Positions 1 to 9,513 of a stretch of DNA of 64,000 nt are shown here, one piece after another; positions within the stretch are counted from its first letter, which is position 1, and the number at the start of each line of letters is the position of its first letter. The stretch covers positions 62,001 through 126,000 of the forward strand of contig MKVX01000018.1 in the NCBI GenBank assembly GCA_001899255.1. The letters are read 5' to 3'. The DNA comes from Rhizobiales bacterium 62-47 (GTDB taxonomy: Bacteria; Pseudomonadota; Alphaproteobacteria; Rhizobiales; Xanthobacteraceae). Both the position numbers and the translations under genes were made by a program. The notes under the pieces are model-generated. The model did no database searches. It saw only the letters and a program-made list of their open reading frames with translations, and was not told the DNA's origin.

Positions 1-215
1 GACGCCACGTTCGACCAGCCCTACGATCGATGATTTTGGCGATCAATGGACGTGCCATACTCGAAGCAATGATTGCTATGCTTCTTGGAAATTGCAGGTC
101 AATATATTGGCCTCAAGTAGTATGTTGCTAGTACGTCTGCCACGAGCGATCATCGTCGGCACAGCTGTTGCCAGATAGTTATGCGTCGGCGATCGAAAAC
201 GGGATTGGTGTTGAT

Positions 216-995
216 ATGACTCACGAGCGTGCCCCGAATCCGCAGGCTGCGCACTACAACGCCATCCATGATGCCTATGAGGCTCACTACTACGATGACG
301 CGTCGATGGCTTATCGGCACCGATTTCTCTACCAGCCTTTGCTCGAAGGCCTACAGCTCGAGAATGCCTCTGTTGCCGATCTCGCTTGCGGCAGTGGGCA
401 CAATTCTCTAGCCCTGCGCGGATATTTTCCAAAGATACGAACGACTGGCTACGATATTTCCGAGGCCGCATGTCGAGATTACCGAATAAATACGGGCGGC
501 GGTGCACATCAGATCGATCTGACTCAACCCTATTCTCCGGAACAAATTCATGATGCTGCGTTGGTTATTGGTGGGCTACACCACTGTGTTATCGATCTTA
601 AAATGACGTTGAAGAACGTGGCTCGCATCGTGCGGCCGGGCGGTCATTTCATGATGATGGAGCCGAGCGATCAGTTTATCCTCAGCAGCGTTCGCCGCAT
701 TTGGTACAAGGCCGATCATTGGTTTGAATCCGATACTGAGCACGCGCTCAAGCACGATGAACTTGTCGCGATGGCCGCTCCCTATTTTGTTCCGGAGAAG
801 GTGCTGTACTCTGGTGGGCCTGCCTTCTACCTGATCCTGAATAGTCTCATCATGCGTGTGCCGTTGGCTGCCAAACCGATTTTAGCGCCTGTGCTTTTCC
901 CGATCGAAAGCCTTTACAATAGGCTGCCCGGTCGCGGCCCCTTTGCGGTATTCTTGGCGCGTTGGCGGCGAACCGATGTTCCGGTCCATGCTTAA
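216..995 (+). CDS. class I SAM-dependent methyltransferase
   Basis: Predicted small-molecule or glycan methyltransferase. The Rossmann motif I DLACGSGH lies at about residues 55-62, the post-II segment GGLHHC at about 119-124, and the VRPGG turn at about 139-143, which is the usual order for class I methyltransferases. The C-terminal third is hydrophobic and may contact the membrane or a lipid-linked glycan. I prefer the ATG at 216; an in-frame TTG at 168 would add 16 residues. The end overlaps the next gene, a GtrA protein, so the two are probably co-transcribed. Base composition is clearly more AT-rich than the right half of the window. The acceptor is unknown; the polysaccharide context suggests a sugar or lipid-sugar. 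Confidence 0.8.
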   Translation: MTHERAPNPQAAHYNAIHDAYEAHYYDDASMAYRHRFLYQPLLEGLQLENASVADLACGSGHNSLALRGYFPKIRTTGYDISEAACRDYRINTGGGAHQIDLTQPYSPEQIHDAALVIGGLHHCVIDLKMTLKNVARIVRPGGHFMMMEPSDQFILSSVRRIWYKADHWFESDTEHALKHDELVAMAAPYFVPEKVLYSGGPAFYLILNSLIMRVPLAAKPILAPVLFPIESLYNRLPGRGPFAVFLARWRRTDVPVHA

Positions 996-1425
996 AAAGT
1001 TGCAGACAGTTCAGTTCGGGGCATTATTCCGGTTTGCGACTGTTGGGCTTCTCACGGCCGCGCTATACGCATTTATTTTGATCGTTTCTGTTGAAGCGGT
1101 GGGCTGCCCGTCATTTGTCGGAGCCGCGGCCGCGTATATTCTTGCTGTCGTCTTCAACTACTATGCTCATTATACGTGGACATACCGAGCGGACGAATCG
1201 CATCGGTTCGTCGTGCCGCGTTATCTGGTCACAATCGTCGTGTTGTTTTTCATCAATGTTATCGCGACAGCTGTTTTGCCCGAATTCCTGGGCGTGAGCT
1301 ATGGTAGAGTTCAGGGGTTTTTGATGTTCTTAGCTGGTATTGCAAGCTTCGTAACGTTGAGCAAATGGGTATTTTCAACACAAAGAAGCTCTACTTGTTT
1401 ATCTGAGGATGCTAATTTACCCTGA
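976..1425 (+). CDS. GtrA family membrane protein
   Basis: A small polytopic protein of about 149 residues with four predicted membrane segments and the pattern of the GtrA/DPMS1 C-terminal family: an N-terminal RFATVGLL-like segment, then FNYYAHYTWTY after the second helix, and a terminal helix followed by KWVF. Family members are thought to help flip or position polyprenyl-phosphate sugars for glycan decoration. ATG at 976 is chosen because the upstream in-frame ATG (943) would lie deep in the previous gene; the 20-base overlap with the methyltransferase suggests translational coupling. No GtrB-like polyprenyl-phosphate glucosyltransferase is seen next to it. Confidence 0.75.
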   Translation: MFRSMLKKLQTVQFGALFRFATVGLLTAALYAFILIVSVEAVGCPSFVGAAAAYILAVVFNYYAHYTWTYRADESHRFVVPRYLVTIVVLFFINVIATAVLPEFLGVSYGRVQGFLMFLAGIASFVTLSKWVFSTQRSSTCLSEDANLP

Positions 1426-1633
1426 AAATGACAGTTCTATATCCTGCTACAGGTGGTCGGTTAGAACACCACGTTCTTGCCAGTACCATTTGAACGCTGC
1501 AAGCGTTTTAGGCTCCTTACTTCAAGTGCTCCGATCCTTGTAATCGAGCGCGGAGGTTGTCCTCAGCGGTCGAGGATAAAAAGATCTAATCCTTATAAGT
1601 ATGCGTTAGCTAGTGTGACTTGAGGATTGGAAA

Positions 1634-3491
1634 TTGATTGGCCGGCGACCTGACATTGACGGACTTCGCGCTATTGCGGTTCTGAGTGTCCTTCTGTTTC
1701 ACGCGGGTTTAAGTACTTTCTCTGGCGGTTTCGTTGGAGTCGATGTTTTCTTTGTGATCAGCGGATATCTGATCACGGGGATAATCGTTGAGGACTGCCG
1801 AAAGTCACGCTTTTCATTCGTAACTTTTTATACCAAACGCATCAGGCGTATATTTCCTGCGCTCATTCTTGTTCTGATCGCGACTCTTGTGGCTGGGTGG
1901 TTTTTTCTACTACCATCCGATTTTGCTGCAGTCGCAAAGCAAGCTCTAGCCGGGTCATTCTTTGTTCCGAATTTCCTCTTCTGGAATGAGGCAGGATACT
2001 TTGACAAAGCCGCAGAACTTAAGCCGCTGCTGCACCTCTGGTCGCTCGGTATTGAGGAGCAGTTCTATTTTATATGGCCTGCAGCTATTTATCTCGTCGT
2101 CCGAAACCAGAGATCTTTGATCTCATTTCTCCTGGCAATCACGATCGGTTCGTTCGCATATTGTGTTTTTAAGACCATCTACGATCCTGTTTTTGCATTC
2201 TATATTCCCCTCACACGAATATGGGAACTATCGCTCGGAGCCCTGGTTGCAGTTGCAAATCGGACTCCTTCTTCTGAGCGAATGCGCTCCTTGCTATCGG
2301 CCGGTGGCCTGACTGTTATTGGTGTGGCCGTCTTGACCTTCAGTCAGAAGGCGCAGTTCCCGGGCGCACTTGCCGCAATTCCGACGCTTGGCGCTGCCGC
2401 GGTCATCTGGGCTGGGGAGGACAATAAAGTATCAAGAAATCTACTCGCTGCCAAACCCGTGTCTTACATAGGGCTAGTTAGCTATCCGCTCTATCTCTGG
2501 CATTGGCCGATTATTTCGTTTTCGCATCTGTTGGATTGGCAGTTGAGAATTAGAACGATCTTCGCGGTCAGCCTTGTTCTCGCAGTGCTCACATACGAAC
2601 TGATCGAAAAGACCGCGCACCGTATCGATCCCAGACGAATTTCGCGCGTTCTTGTTCCGGGCATGATCACTGCCGCGGCGATATCGTTGCCCGTCATTAT
2701 TAACGGCGGTTTCTATAATCGATATCCCGCCGACGTGGTATCGATCTTGAAAACGATGCACTATGACTACGGACCAGATGGCCGCTTGTATGAGTGCTGG
2801 TTGGTCGACGAGCGTGCGCGTCAAGATTTCCCTCCCGAGTGCACAAGCCCTAATCGATCCGGTGGAATTCTGATCGTAGGGGATTCGCACGCTGCTCGGA
2901 TCTATCCGGGAATAGCTAGGATTTTGAAAGATGCACCGGTCTGGCAAATTACCCGGTCGAGCTGTTTGCCTATGGGCGGTAGACCGCTTTGTGATCAGAC
3001 ACGCGATTATGCACTTAAGATAGCGTCTGAACAAAAGCCGAAATACGTGATTCTGTATGCTGCTTGGTCGAACTATTCGTCAAATTGGGACAAGAACAGC
3101 AAACTTGGTAACTCGCTCGGCCTCGTTATTGATAAATTCTCTAAGGCTGGCAGCCAAGTGATAGTTCTTGGCCCCGCGCCAAAATGGGAAAAGCCATTGC
3201 CTCTCTTAGCCTTCAAAGCATGGGGAAAGACCGGCAAAGTACCCTCGCGCGCCAGAGACGTAGAAACTGTAATTCACTCTATTGATCTGCAAATAAGGGA
3301 AATAGCTGAGATCCGCGGTGCGCGGTTTATTTCCGTGAATGACCATCTTTGCAATGAACGGGGGTGCCTCGTACACGTTCCCAGCGATCCCGGTGCCCTT
3401 ATCTCTTGGGATACGGGGGCATCTCACGACATCGGGTGCTGCGTACATCTCCAACATGATCGGCGCATCGATAAAGCCTAAAGACGACTAA
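1634..3491 (+). CDS. acyltransferase-3 / SGNH O-acetyltransferase, frameshifted near the 3' end
   Basis: OafA/YrhL-type sugar O-acetyltransferase. The N-terminal ~340 residues are the multi-span acyltransferase-3 domain: it opens with RPDIDGLRAIAVLSVLLFHAG and has FFVISGYLIT and the WSLGIEEQFYFIWP motif. An SGNH hydrolase-like domain follows, with block I VGDSHAAR near residue 416. The start is TTG at 1634, preceded by GAGGATT. As read, the frame stops at 3481 and ends in an odd tail. Removing one G from the G5 run at 3415-3419 restores DTGHLTTSG, the expected catalytic Asp/His block, and a stop at 3489-3491. The gene is therefore either mutated at its catalytic end or carries a sequencing error. 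Context points to O-acetylation of the local polysaccharide. Confidence 0.85.
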
Positions 3492-3587
3492 CTTGCCCCT
3501 TGTTGCTTGCCATTCTAACGAGTCAAGTTCTGATCGGAAGGCGCCAACTTCTAAGATTGCTGTATTATCTGCAGTGCTGAGGAAAGC

Positions 3588-5405
3588 ATGAAATCTAATG
3601 TCAATTACGACATTTACGTCGCCGCGGGACTTGCGACGCTCGTTGGGTTGCTTGGCCTATTTCCGCATATCGCATTCATTAATGACGTTGGGGAGTTTCG
3701 TTATCTTCATTACGCATATGACGAAGACACTTATACTCTCGGCTGGCTAAATGGTTCACTGAGATCTACGCGGCTGCTTTCGGGTATGGCGCTGTCGGCC
3801 GTAAATCTGATTGCTGCTGGCTCGCTTAACGCGGTCATGATTTCGTCGGACTTCATCTTTCCGGCAATGGCGGTGCTCGCAGCCTATTTTGCCGCGAGCC
3901 AAGTCGCGGGCAGCAAATCTACTCGAGTTCTTATAGCCCTCGCTCTCGTTTTCGCCGGCGACCTTTTCTCCCTCGGTAGCTTAGCTGTCTGGAACTCTTC
4001 AGCGCTTAATCTCTTTCGGTTCTCGCAGATCATAGGACTGATCGGTCCAAATCTTGTTCCACCATACGAGACCAGTTTTCTTTCAATCTACCGCACACCT
4101 GAGCCGCAGGTTAGTATGACTTTGATGTTTGTACTGCTTGGACTTCTGGCAAAAATAGCAAAAGGAGAGCATTCAAACGGCGCACTAGCCTTGCTAGTAT
4201 TGACGATCGCACTGCTTCCGATGGGGTATACTTTCGTCACGTTTCCTGTGGCTCTTCTTTCTGGCGGTTTTTTTGTCGTACTTTTGATATTTGGGGCAAA
4301 GAGATCTGCGGCGGCTTTGGCTATTGGTTTTTCTTCCGCAATGGTCGTTTACGCCTTGGCCTCCTATTGGGAGCACAATGGCTCTCAATCAACTGCGGTT
4401 GTTGCTGCGGTGCTGAGCTATCATACGCGATTGCCAATCGTGACCCCTGCTGTCCTGGCGAGTGGGATACTGAGTGTGACATTCGCTGCGTGGTTGGTTG
4501 CCGAGAAGCTTTGGACACCCACCACGCTGCTTGCGCTCGGAGCGCTTGCGCTACCGTTGGTTTTGAGCAATCAGCAGATTGTGACCAATATCATGATAAG
4601 TGCTCGCGATTGGGAGCGAAACTCAAGCTACCAGATTTTGCTATTTGGATCTGCTCTCGCAGCATCTATCGTTGGGCGTTCAAATAATTGGCGTCTATCT
4701 TCAGAATGGCCAAAGGCGACGGTCGTATTTGCAATATTCATTCTGTACGTTGCTGGGCGTGGCCAGTTGCTGACATACAGGATGTGGTTGACGCACAATG
4801 AAACATCCATCGCAATGGTCAAGGCACTAGGTGTCGTTGATCGGAAGGAATTGGCCGCATCAAAGCTGGTACTAGATGACGTGGGTTTGGCGCCGCTCCT
4901 CCAATTGCGCGCTGGCATGAACCTGAACATACCATTGAGCTTTTATCGAGCTGGAATTGATCTAATACCCAATATGGCTGCTGCGGACGAGATTGCTCCG
5001 CCCAGCGCACTTGAACCAAATGTTTTCGATCATTGGATGCGTGTTGGTATCGATCCGGCGCATGCCGAAAAGATATTGCGAACCGAACTCCGCCAACGTG
5101 CCGGGACCTATCTTAGTTTTCTGTTTAGTTTTCGCGATTCATGGTATCCAGCCAGCGATAATCGGGCTGTTCGATCTTTGGAGCTTGAGCGTAGCGTAAG
5201 TCCTCTTATCGAAAGGTATCGCTCATATCTGTCTCTATACAAATTCCGGGATGATCCTCACCTGCGGATTTCTACCAAATCACCTTCGGAGGTTTCCGCT
5301 TCGAACTCGTATATCGGCTCTGGCAAAGTTGGAGGTGTTACCTCTTTCGTCTATCGGCAGGATAAGCCATCCGACCGGGTTGGCCGTGTTCACACGCGAG
5401 ACTGA
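3588..5405 (+). CDS. polytopic membrane protein, GT-C-like, function unknown
   Basis: A 605-residue protein with roughly a dozen hydrophobic segments over residues 8-400 and a soluble C-terminal ~180 residues. The first periplasmic loop after TM1 has acidic pairs (GEFRYLHYAYDEDTY, about residues 35-49), a position where GT-C glycosyltransferases carry catalytic Asp/Glu, so a lipid-linked sugar transferase or polymerase role is possible. I do not recognise a specific family. ATG 3588 has a GAGGAAAGC-like ribosome site just upstream. It follows the acetyltransferase by about 100 bases and shares its low GC. Alternatives are a Wzy-like polymerase or a membrane-remodelling protein. Confidence 0.6.
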   Translation: MKSNVNYDIYVAAGLATLVGLLGLFPHIAFINDVGEFRYLHYAYDEDTYTLGWLNGSLRSTRLLSGMALSAVNLIAAGSLNAVMISSDFIFPAMAVLAAYFAASQVAGSKSTRVLIALALVFAGDLFSLGSLAVWNSSALNLFRFSQIIGLIGPNLVPPYETSFLSIYRTPEPQVSMTLMFVLLGLLAKIAKGEHSNGALALLVLTIALLPMGYTFVTFPVALLSGGFFVVLLIFGAKRSAAALAIGFSSAMVVYALASYWEHNGSQSTAVVAAVLSYHTRLPIVTPAVLASGILSVTFAAWLVAEKLWTPTTLLALGALALPLVLSNQQIVTNIMISARDWERNSSYQILLFGSALAASIVGRSNNWRLSSEWPKATVVFAIFILYVAGRGQLLTYRMWLTHNETSIAMVKALGVVDRKELAASKLVLDDVGLAPLLQLRAGMNLNIPLSFYRAGIDLIPNMAAADEIAPPSALEPNVFDHWMRVGIDPAHAEKILRTELRQRAGTYLSFLFSFRDSWYPASDNRAVRSLELERSVSPLIERYRSYLSLYKFRDDPHLRISTKSPSEVSASNSYIGSGKVGGVTSFVYRQDKPSDRVGRVHTRD

Positions 5406-5706
5406 GGAAATTTCGTAGGGTGCTCGCCTCCGTTGGGACTGACTGCCCTAAGTTGCTCAACTAAAGCAAGTGGCTTGGCCTCTGCTACTAATGCGGCGCG
5501 GCGAGCTTCCCAAAGACTCTGGCCGCTCGCCATGAAATCTGCTAGTGCGGTCTGGTGTTTCGCAAACGCGTGACAAGGCATAATCTTGTCGAAAATCGCC
5601 CCTATTGGTCTCGTCGCGAGGTTGCCAAAGTCACGTTTGGCAGCTCCGAGGCCAATGGTCCGAATTCTGTCTGTCTTGCAGAAACGTCATTTCGTTTGAG
5701 AGAGTG
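5406..5706. other. intergenic gap, no supported gene
   Basis: About 300 bases between the GT-C-like protein and the glycosyltransferase. A 63-codon minus-strand frame (5390-5581) has no convincing ribosome site and overlaps the upstream gene. The plus-strand frame continuous with the next gene (from 5605) lacks a good start before 5707. It marks the change from low-GC to high-GC sequence. No clear terminator or promoter was found. Confidence 0.5.
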
Positions 5707-7431
5707 ATGCCCGCGTCCCCATCGAACTCGCTTGTGGTGATGAGTTTTCATCCTGTCACCAGAGAGTTTTTCCAGCAGATCGAGAAGAGGTGCGGGCCGG
5801 TCGATGTCTATTTCGATGCCGCGACCCTGCGCAAACTCTCGATCGCTGCGAGCGTGAGAGAGCTTCGCAAGATCAGATGCGATCGCCTGGTCATTGCGCT
5901 CGAGGGCGATTCTGCGCGTGCGCTCGTGGCGCCGTTATCGATTGCCGGCGCGTTTGCGCGGGCCGAGTCGCTTATGGTGTTCTGGCCTGATTTGCGGGTC
6001 GAAACCGTTACGCGTTTCGCGGCCCTGAAGAATGTCTGGCAACTCATGTCCGACACCATGCAGTCGCGGCGAGCGCTTGCGCGTTCGAAGCGGGCAGGCG
6101 TCGAGATGAAGAAAGCCGAGATGCCGCGGCCAGTTCCGGCGGCGACTGGGAATCGCATTCTTTATCTCGATACGAATATTTCCCTCGGCGCTCCGGTCGG
6201 TGGCTCGATCGGACATTCGGCGGGCGTTATCGACGGATTTCTGCAGCATGGTTTCGAGGTGGACTACGCCAGCCTGAAGCCGATTCCGACTCAGAAGCAA
6301 GGCGCATGCTGGCTGCAGCTTCGGCCGGAGACGCTGCTAGCAATCCCACCCGAGTTGAATTTCTACAGCTATGCAGAAACGATCGAGGCAAAGCTCACGC
6401 CGCTGCATGGCGCCAAGCCGTGGTCGTTCATCTATCAGCGCTTCTCGCTGCACAACTTCGTCGGTCCTCATCTCGGCCGCAAATTCAACATTCCGGTTGT
6501 CGTCGAGTACAACGGGTCGGAAGCGTGGGCCGCCAAGAATTGGGGGACCAAACTTGCGCTTCACGATGCTGCGGTCGCCGCTGAGGACGTCGCCTTGGCA
6601 AGCGCAGATTTGATCGTGACGGTATCGGATCAGCTTGGGTACGAGCTGCAACGTCGTGGAATTCCGGATAGCCGCATTGTCGTTTATCCCAATTGTGTCG
6701 ATCCTGATGTCTTTGATAGCGCTAGGTTCTCACTGGATGAACTGGTCGCGCTGCGCAGCCGTCACGGGATCGCGCGCGATGCGTTGGTGGCCGGATTTAT
6801 TGGTACGTTCGGTCAATGGCACGGGGTCGAGTTTCTCGCGGAATGCATTCGCGATCTGGTTCGTGACGAGCCGGAGTGGATCGAACGAAACAAGCTGCAT
6901 TTTCTTCTGGTCGGCGATGGTCTCAAGATGCCGCTGGTGCGACAGCTGCTCGGACCGGCCGTGGCGAGATACGTCACCTTGACCGGTCTGGTGGCCCAGT
7001 CGGAAGCGGCGAAATACCTGGCCTGCTCGGACCTGTTGATCTCTCCCCACGTCCCCAATGCGGACGGTTCCGAATTCTTCGGTTCCCCGACAAAATTGTT
7101 CGAATACATGGCCATGGGGAAGCCGATTATTGCCTCGGCGCTGGGGCAGATTGCCGACGTCGTATCCGGGAAGGGAGCCACGCGCCTCGGCACCATGCCG
7201 CCGGGTGCAGGGGACATGTGCGGCTTTCTTTTCGAGCCTGGGAATGCGCCGGAGTTCAAAAAAATGCTACATCAAGTGGTAGATGATTTGCCGGCTGCCG
7301 CCAGAACGGCGCATGCCGCGAGAATTGAGACCATGAACCGTTACACGTGGAGGCGTCATGTCGACGCGATCACGGACCGAATGATGGCAAACGGTTTGCT
7401 TACGCGCCGGCCGAAAGGCTCGGATACGTGA
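5707..7431 (+). CDS. glycosyltransferase family 4 with N-terminal extension
   Basis: A 574-residue protein. The C-terminal ~400 residues are a GT-B retaining glycosyltransferase: the N-terminal Rossmann segment starts NRILYLDTN near residue 153, the donor half has VAGFIGTFGQWHGVEF, and the EX7E-type donor-binding region reads SPTKLFEYMAMGKPIIAS. The first ~150 residues form a separate alpha/beta-looking domain that standard GT4 enzymes lack. ATG at 5707 is preceded by GAGAG; an upstream in-frame start at 5605 has no ribosome site and adds residues of poor composition. It is the first gene of a tight plus-strand series (glycosyltransferase, asnB, heparinase, flippase). Donor and acceptor sugars are unknown. 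Confidence 0.88.
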   Translation: MPASPSNSLVVMSFHPVTREFFQQIEKRCGPVDVYFDAATLRKLSIAASVRELRKIRCDRLVIALEGDSARALVAPLSIAGAFARAESLMVFWPDLRVETVTRFAALKNVWQLMSDTMQSRRALARSKRAGVEMKKAEMPRPVPAATGNRILYLDTNISLGAPVGGSIGHSAGVIDGFLQHGFEVDYASLKPIPTQKQGACWLQLRPETLLAIPPELNFYSYAETIEAKLTPLHGAKPWSFIYQRFSLHNFVGPHLGRKFNIPVVVEYNGSEAWAAKNWGTKLALHDAAVAAEDVALASADLIVTVSDQLGYELQRRGIPDSRIVVYPNCVDPDVFDSARFSLDELVALRSRHGIARDALVAGFIGTFGQWHGVEFLAECIRDLVRDEPEWIERNKLHFLLVGDGLKMPLVRQLLGPAVARYVTLTGLVAQSEAAKYLACSDLLISPHVPNADGSEFFGSPTKLFEYMAMGKPIIASALGQIADVVSGKGATRLGTMPPGAGDMCGFLFEPGNAPEFKKMLHQVVDDLPAAARTAHAARIETMNRYTWRRHVDAITDRMMANGLLTRRPKGSDT

Positions 7432-7467
7432 GGCGGATTTCGTAGCCGGAACAGGATTTCCTTCGAG

Positions 7468-9513
7468 ATGTGTGGAATCGTCGGGATATTGACTTATAGC
7501 GGGAGGGGGACGGTCGAGCGGCCGACACTCGAACGGATGCGCGACGTCATGGTCCATCGCGGGCCGGATGGTGGCGACCTGTGGATTTCTCAGGACCGCA
7601 AGATCGGCTTCGGCCATCGCCGTCTCTCGATCGTCGATTTGAATGTTGCCGCTACCCAGCCGATGCGTAATGAGGATGGCAGCGTCGTCATCACATTCAA
7701 TGGTGAGATCTACAATCATGCGCGGTTGCGGCCGGAGCTCGTCGCCCGCGGCCATCAATTCCGCACCGATCATAGCGATACCGAGGTGCTGGTTCACGGA
7801 TACGAGGAGTGGGGTCTCGACGGACTGCTGGAGCGCATCGAAGGCGACTATGCGTTCGGTATCTGGGATGAGACGAAGGGTGTGCTGTCGCTCGCTCGCG
7901 ACCGGATCGGCGTCAAGCCGTTGTATTTTGCCTACATCAACGGCCGGTTCGCATTCGCCTCGGAGATGAAGGCGCTGGTTCAGCATCCGGATTTCTCGCC
8001 GGAGATCGAACCTTACGCGATGTACCATTACCTGTCGTATCTGACGACGCCGGCACCCCTGACGATGATGCGGGGCATCTACAAGCTGCCCGCCGGTTGC
8101 AGCCTCACCGTGAGCCGGTCTGGCGAAGCGAAGATGTCGCGCTACTGGGACGCGACGCCGGGACGCGGCATCGACCCGCGCGAGACCAAGGGGCTGTCAG
8201 AGCGCGCGCTCGAAGATTTCTACATCAAGGGCATTCAGGATCGTCTGCGCGATAGTGTCGACAAGCGAATGATGTCCGACGTGCCGATGGGGGTGTTTCT
8301 CTCTGGTGGCGTCGATTCATCCACCAATGTCGCATTGATGAGCGAGTTTTCCAGCCGTCCGGTGGAAACCTTCACGATTGGATTCAGCGACTATCAACAT
8401 TTGAACGAGTTCGACTCGGCGCATGCGATCGCAAAGAAGTTCAATACCAATCATCACGAAATATCGATTCAGAAGAAGGACATGATCGACTACCTGCCGA
8501 AGATGATTCATTCGCAGGATGAACCGATCGCCGACTGGGTCTGTATTCCGCTCTATTTTGTTTCCAAGCTTGCGCACGACGCTGGCATGAAGGTCGTGCA
8601 GGTCGGCGAGGGCTCCGACGAGCAGTTCTGCGGCTATTCCGGCTACATGGCCTATCTGAATCTTTATCACAAATATTGGTCGCCATTCCGGAAGTATCTG
8701 CCGCAGCCGGCGCAGCATCTGGCTGCCGGCACTGCAAAGCTGCTATCGGGCATGCATCCGCGGCTGCCGATCTATGCCGATATCATCGACCGGGCTGCGC
8801 GCAGCCGCGAACACTTCTGGTCGGGCGCGATGGTGTTTCCCGACCTGATGAAGAGCCAGTTGGTGAATCCTGCAGGTATCGCGGCCATGCGTGCGGATCG
8901 CGATGCCGGCGTGGCCGGCTTGCTCGATCCCGACTATCTCGAGCTCGATAGTTACAACGTCGTGCATAGTTTCCTCGGGCCGCTCGATAGCCAATTTCCG
9001 GGTTCGGATGCCCTGACGCGAATGATCCACAGCGAGTTCAGGCTGCGGCTTCCGGAATTGTTGCTGATGCGCGTCGACAAGATTGGCATGTCGGAATCGC
9101 TCGAGGCGAGGGTGCCGTTTCTCGACCACAAGCTGGTCGAGTTTTCGATGGACATCCCAGAGCAATGGAAGACCAAGGGCGGAGAACCCAAGTATCTGCT
9201 GAAGAAGGCGGTCGAAGGCCTGATCCCCGACGACATCATCTATCGCAAGAAAATGGGGTTTGGTGCGCCGATGAGCGACTGGATGCGGAGTGACTTTGGA
9301 CGGGCGATCCGGACCTCGGTGCTCAGCTCCGGCTTGATGCGGCGCGGTCTGCTGAACGTCGGCTATATCGAGAAGCTGTTCGATTGGCACTTCAAGGGGC
9401 GGATGGATACCAGCCTGTATCTGTGGACGATCTACAATCTGACCGCTTGGTACGATCTTTGGGTCGACCGCAAAGAGGTCGATACCTCGCAGTTGTCCGA
9501 TGCGGCTGCTTGA
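7468..9513 (+). CDS. asnB: asparagine synthase-like amidotransferase (AsnB type)
   Basis: Class II glutamine amidotransferase fused to an ATP-pyrophosphatase synthetase domain. The protein begins MCGIVGI with the N-terminal nucleophile Cys2, has RLSIVDL and the FNGEIYNH glutamine-site motif, and the PP-loop SGGVDSS at residues 279-285. At 681 residues it is longer than E. coli AsnB (about 550) but normal for the paralogues in polysaccharide loci, which are thought to amidate uronic acids such as ManNAcA. The WecB/WecC pair downstream would supply that substrate. The stop overlaps the heparinase-like gene by 14 bases, a sign of a shared transcript. A housekeeping asparagine synthetase role cannot be excluded. 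Confidence 0.92.
   Translation: MCGIVGILTYSGRGTVERPTLERMRDVMVHRGPDGGDLWISQDRKIGFGHRRLSIVDLNVAATQPMRNEDGSVVITFNGEIYNHARLRPELVARGHQFRTDHSDTEVLVHGYEEWGLDGLLERIEGDYAFGIWDETKGVLSLARDRIGVKPLYFAYINGRFAFASEMKALVQHPDFSPEIEPYAMYHYLSYLTTPAPLTMMRGIYKLPAGCSLTVSRSGEAKMSRYWDATPGRGIDPRETKGLSERALEDFYIKGIQDRLRDSVDKRMMSDVPMGVFLSGGVDSSTNVALMSEFSSRPVETFTIGFSDYQHLNEFDSAHAIAKKFNTNHHEISIQKKDMIDYLPKMIHSQDEPIADWVCIPLYFVSKLAHDAGMKVVQVGEGSDEQFCGYSGYMAYLNLYHKYWSPFRKYLPQPAQHLAAGTAKLLSGMHPRLPIYADIIDRAARSREHFWSGAMVFPDLMKSQLVNPAGIAAMRADRDAGVAGLLDPDYLELDSYNVVHSFLGPLDSQFPGSDALTRMIHSEFRLRLPELLLMRVDKIGMSESLEARVPFLDHKLVEFSMDIPEQWKTKGGEPKYLLKKAVEGLIPDDIIYRKKMGFGAPMSDWMRSDFGRAIRTSVLSSGLMRRGLLNVGYIEKLFDWHFKGRMDTSLYLWTIYNLTAWYDLWVDRKEVDTSQLSDAAA

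Noticed and set aside
1-167. C-terminal end of an upstream gene (frame stopping at base 33)
   Set aside because: Ten codons are too few to identify, so not listed as a feature.
76-507. 143-residue minus-strand frame at the left end
   Set aside because: It lies antisense to the first methyltransferase, has Arg/His/Ser-rich noise composition and no family features.
5390-5581. 63-residue minus-strand frame in the gap before the GT4 gene
   Set aside because: No ribosome site, overlaps the previous gene, no recognisable pattern; composition alone is not enough.
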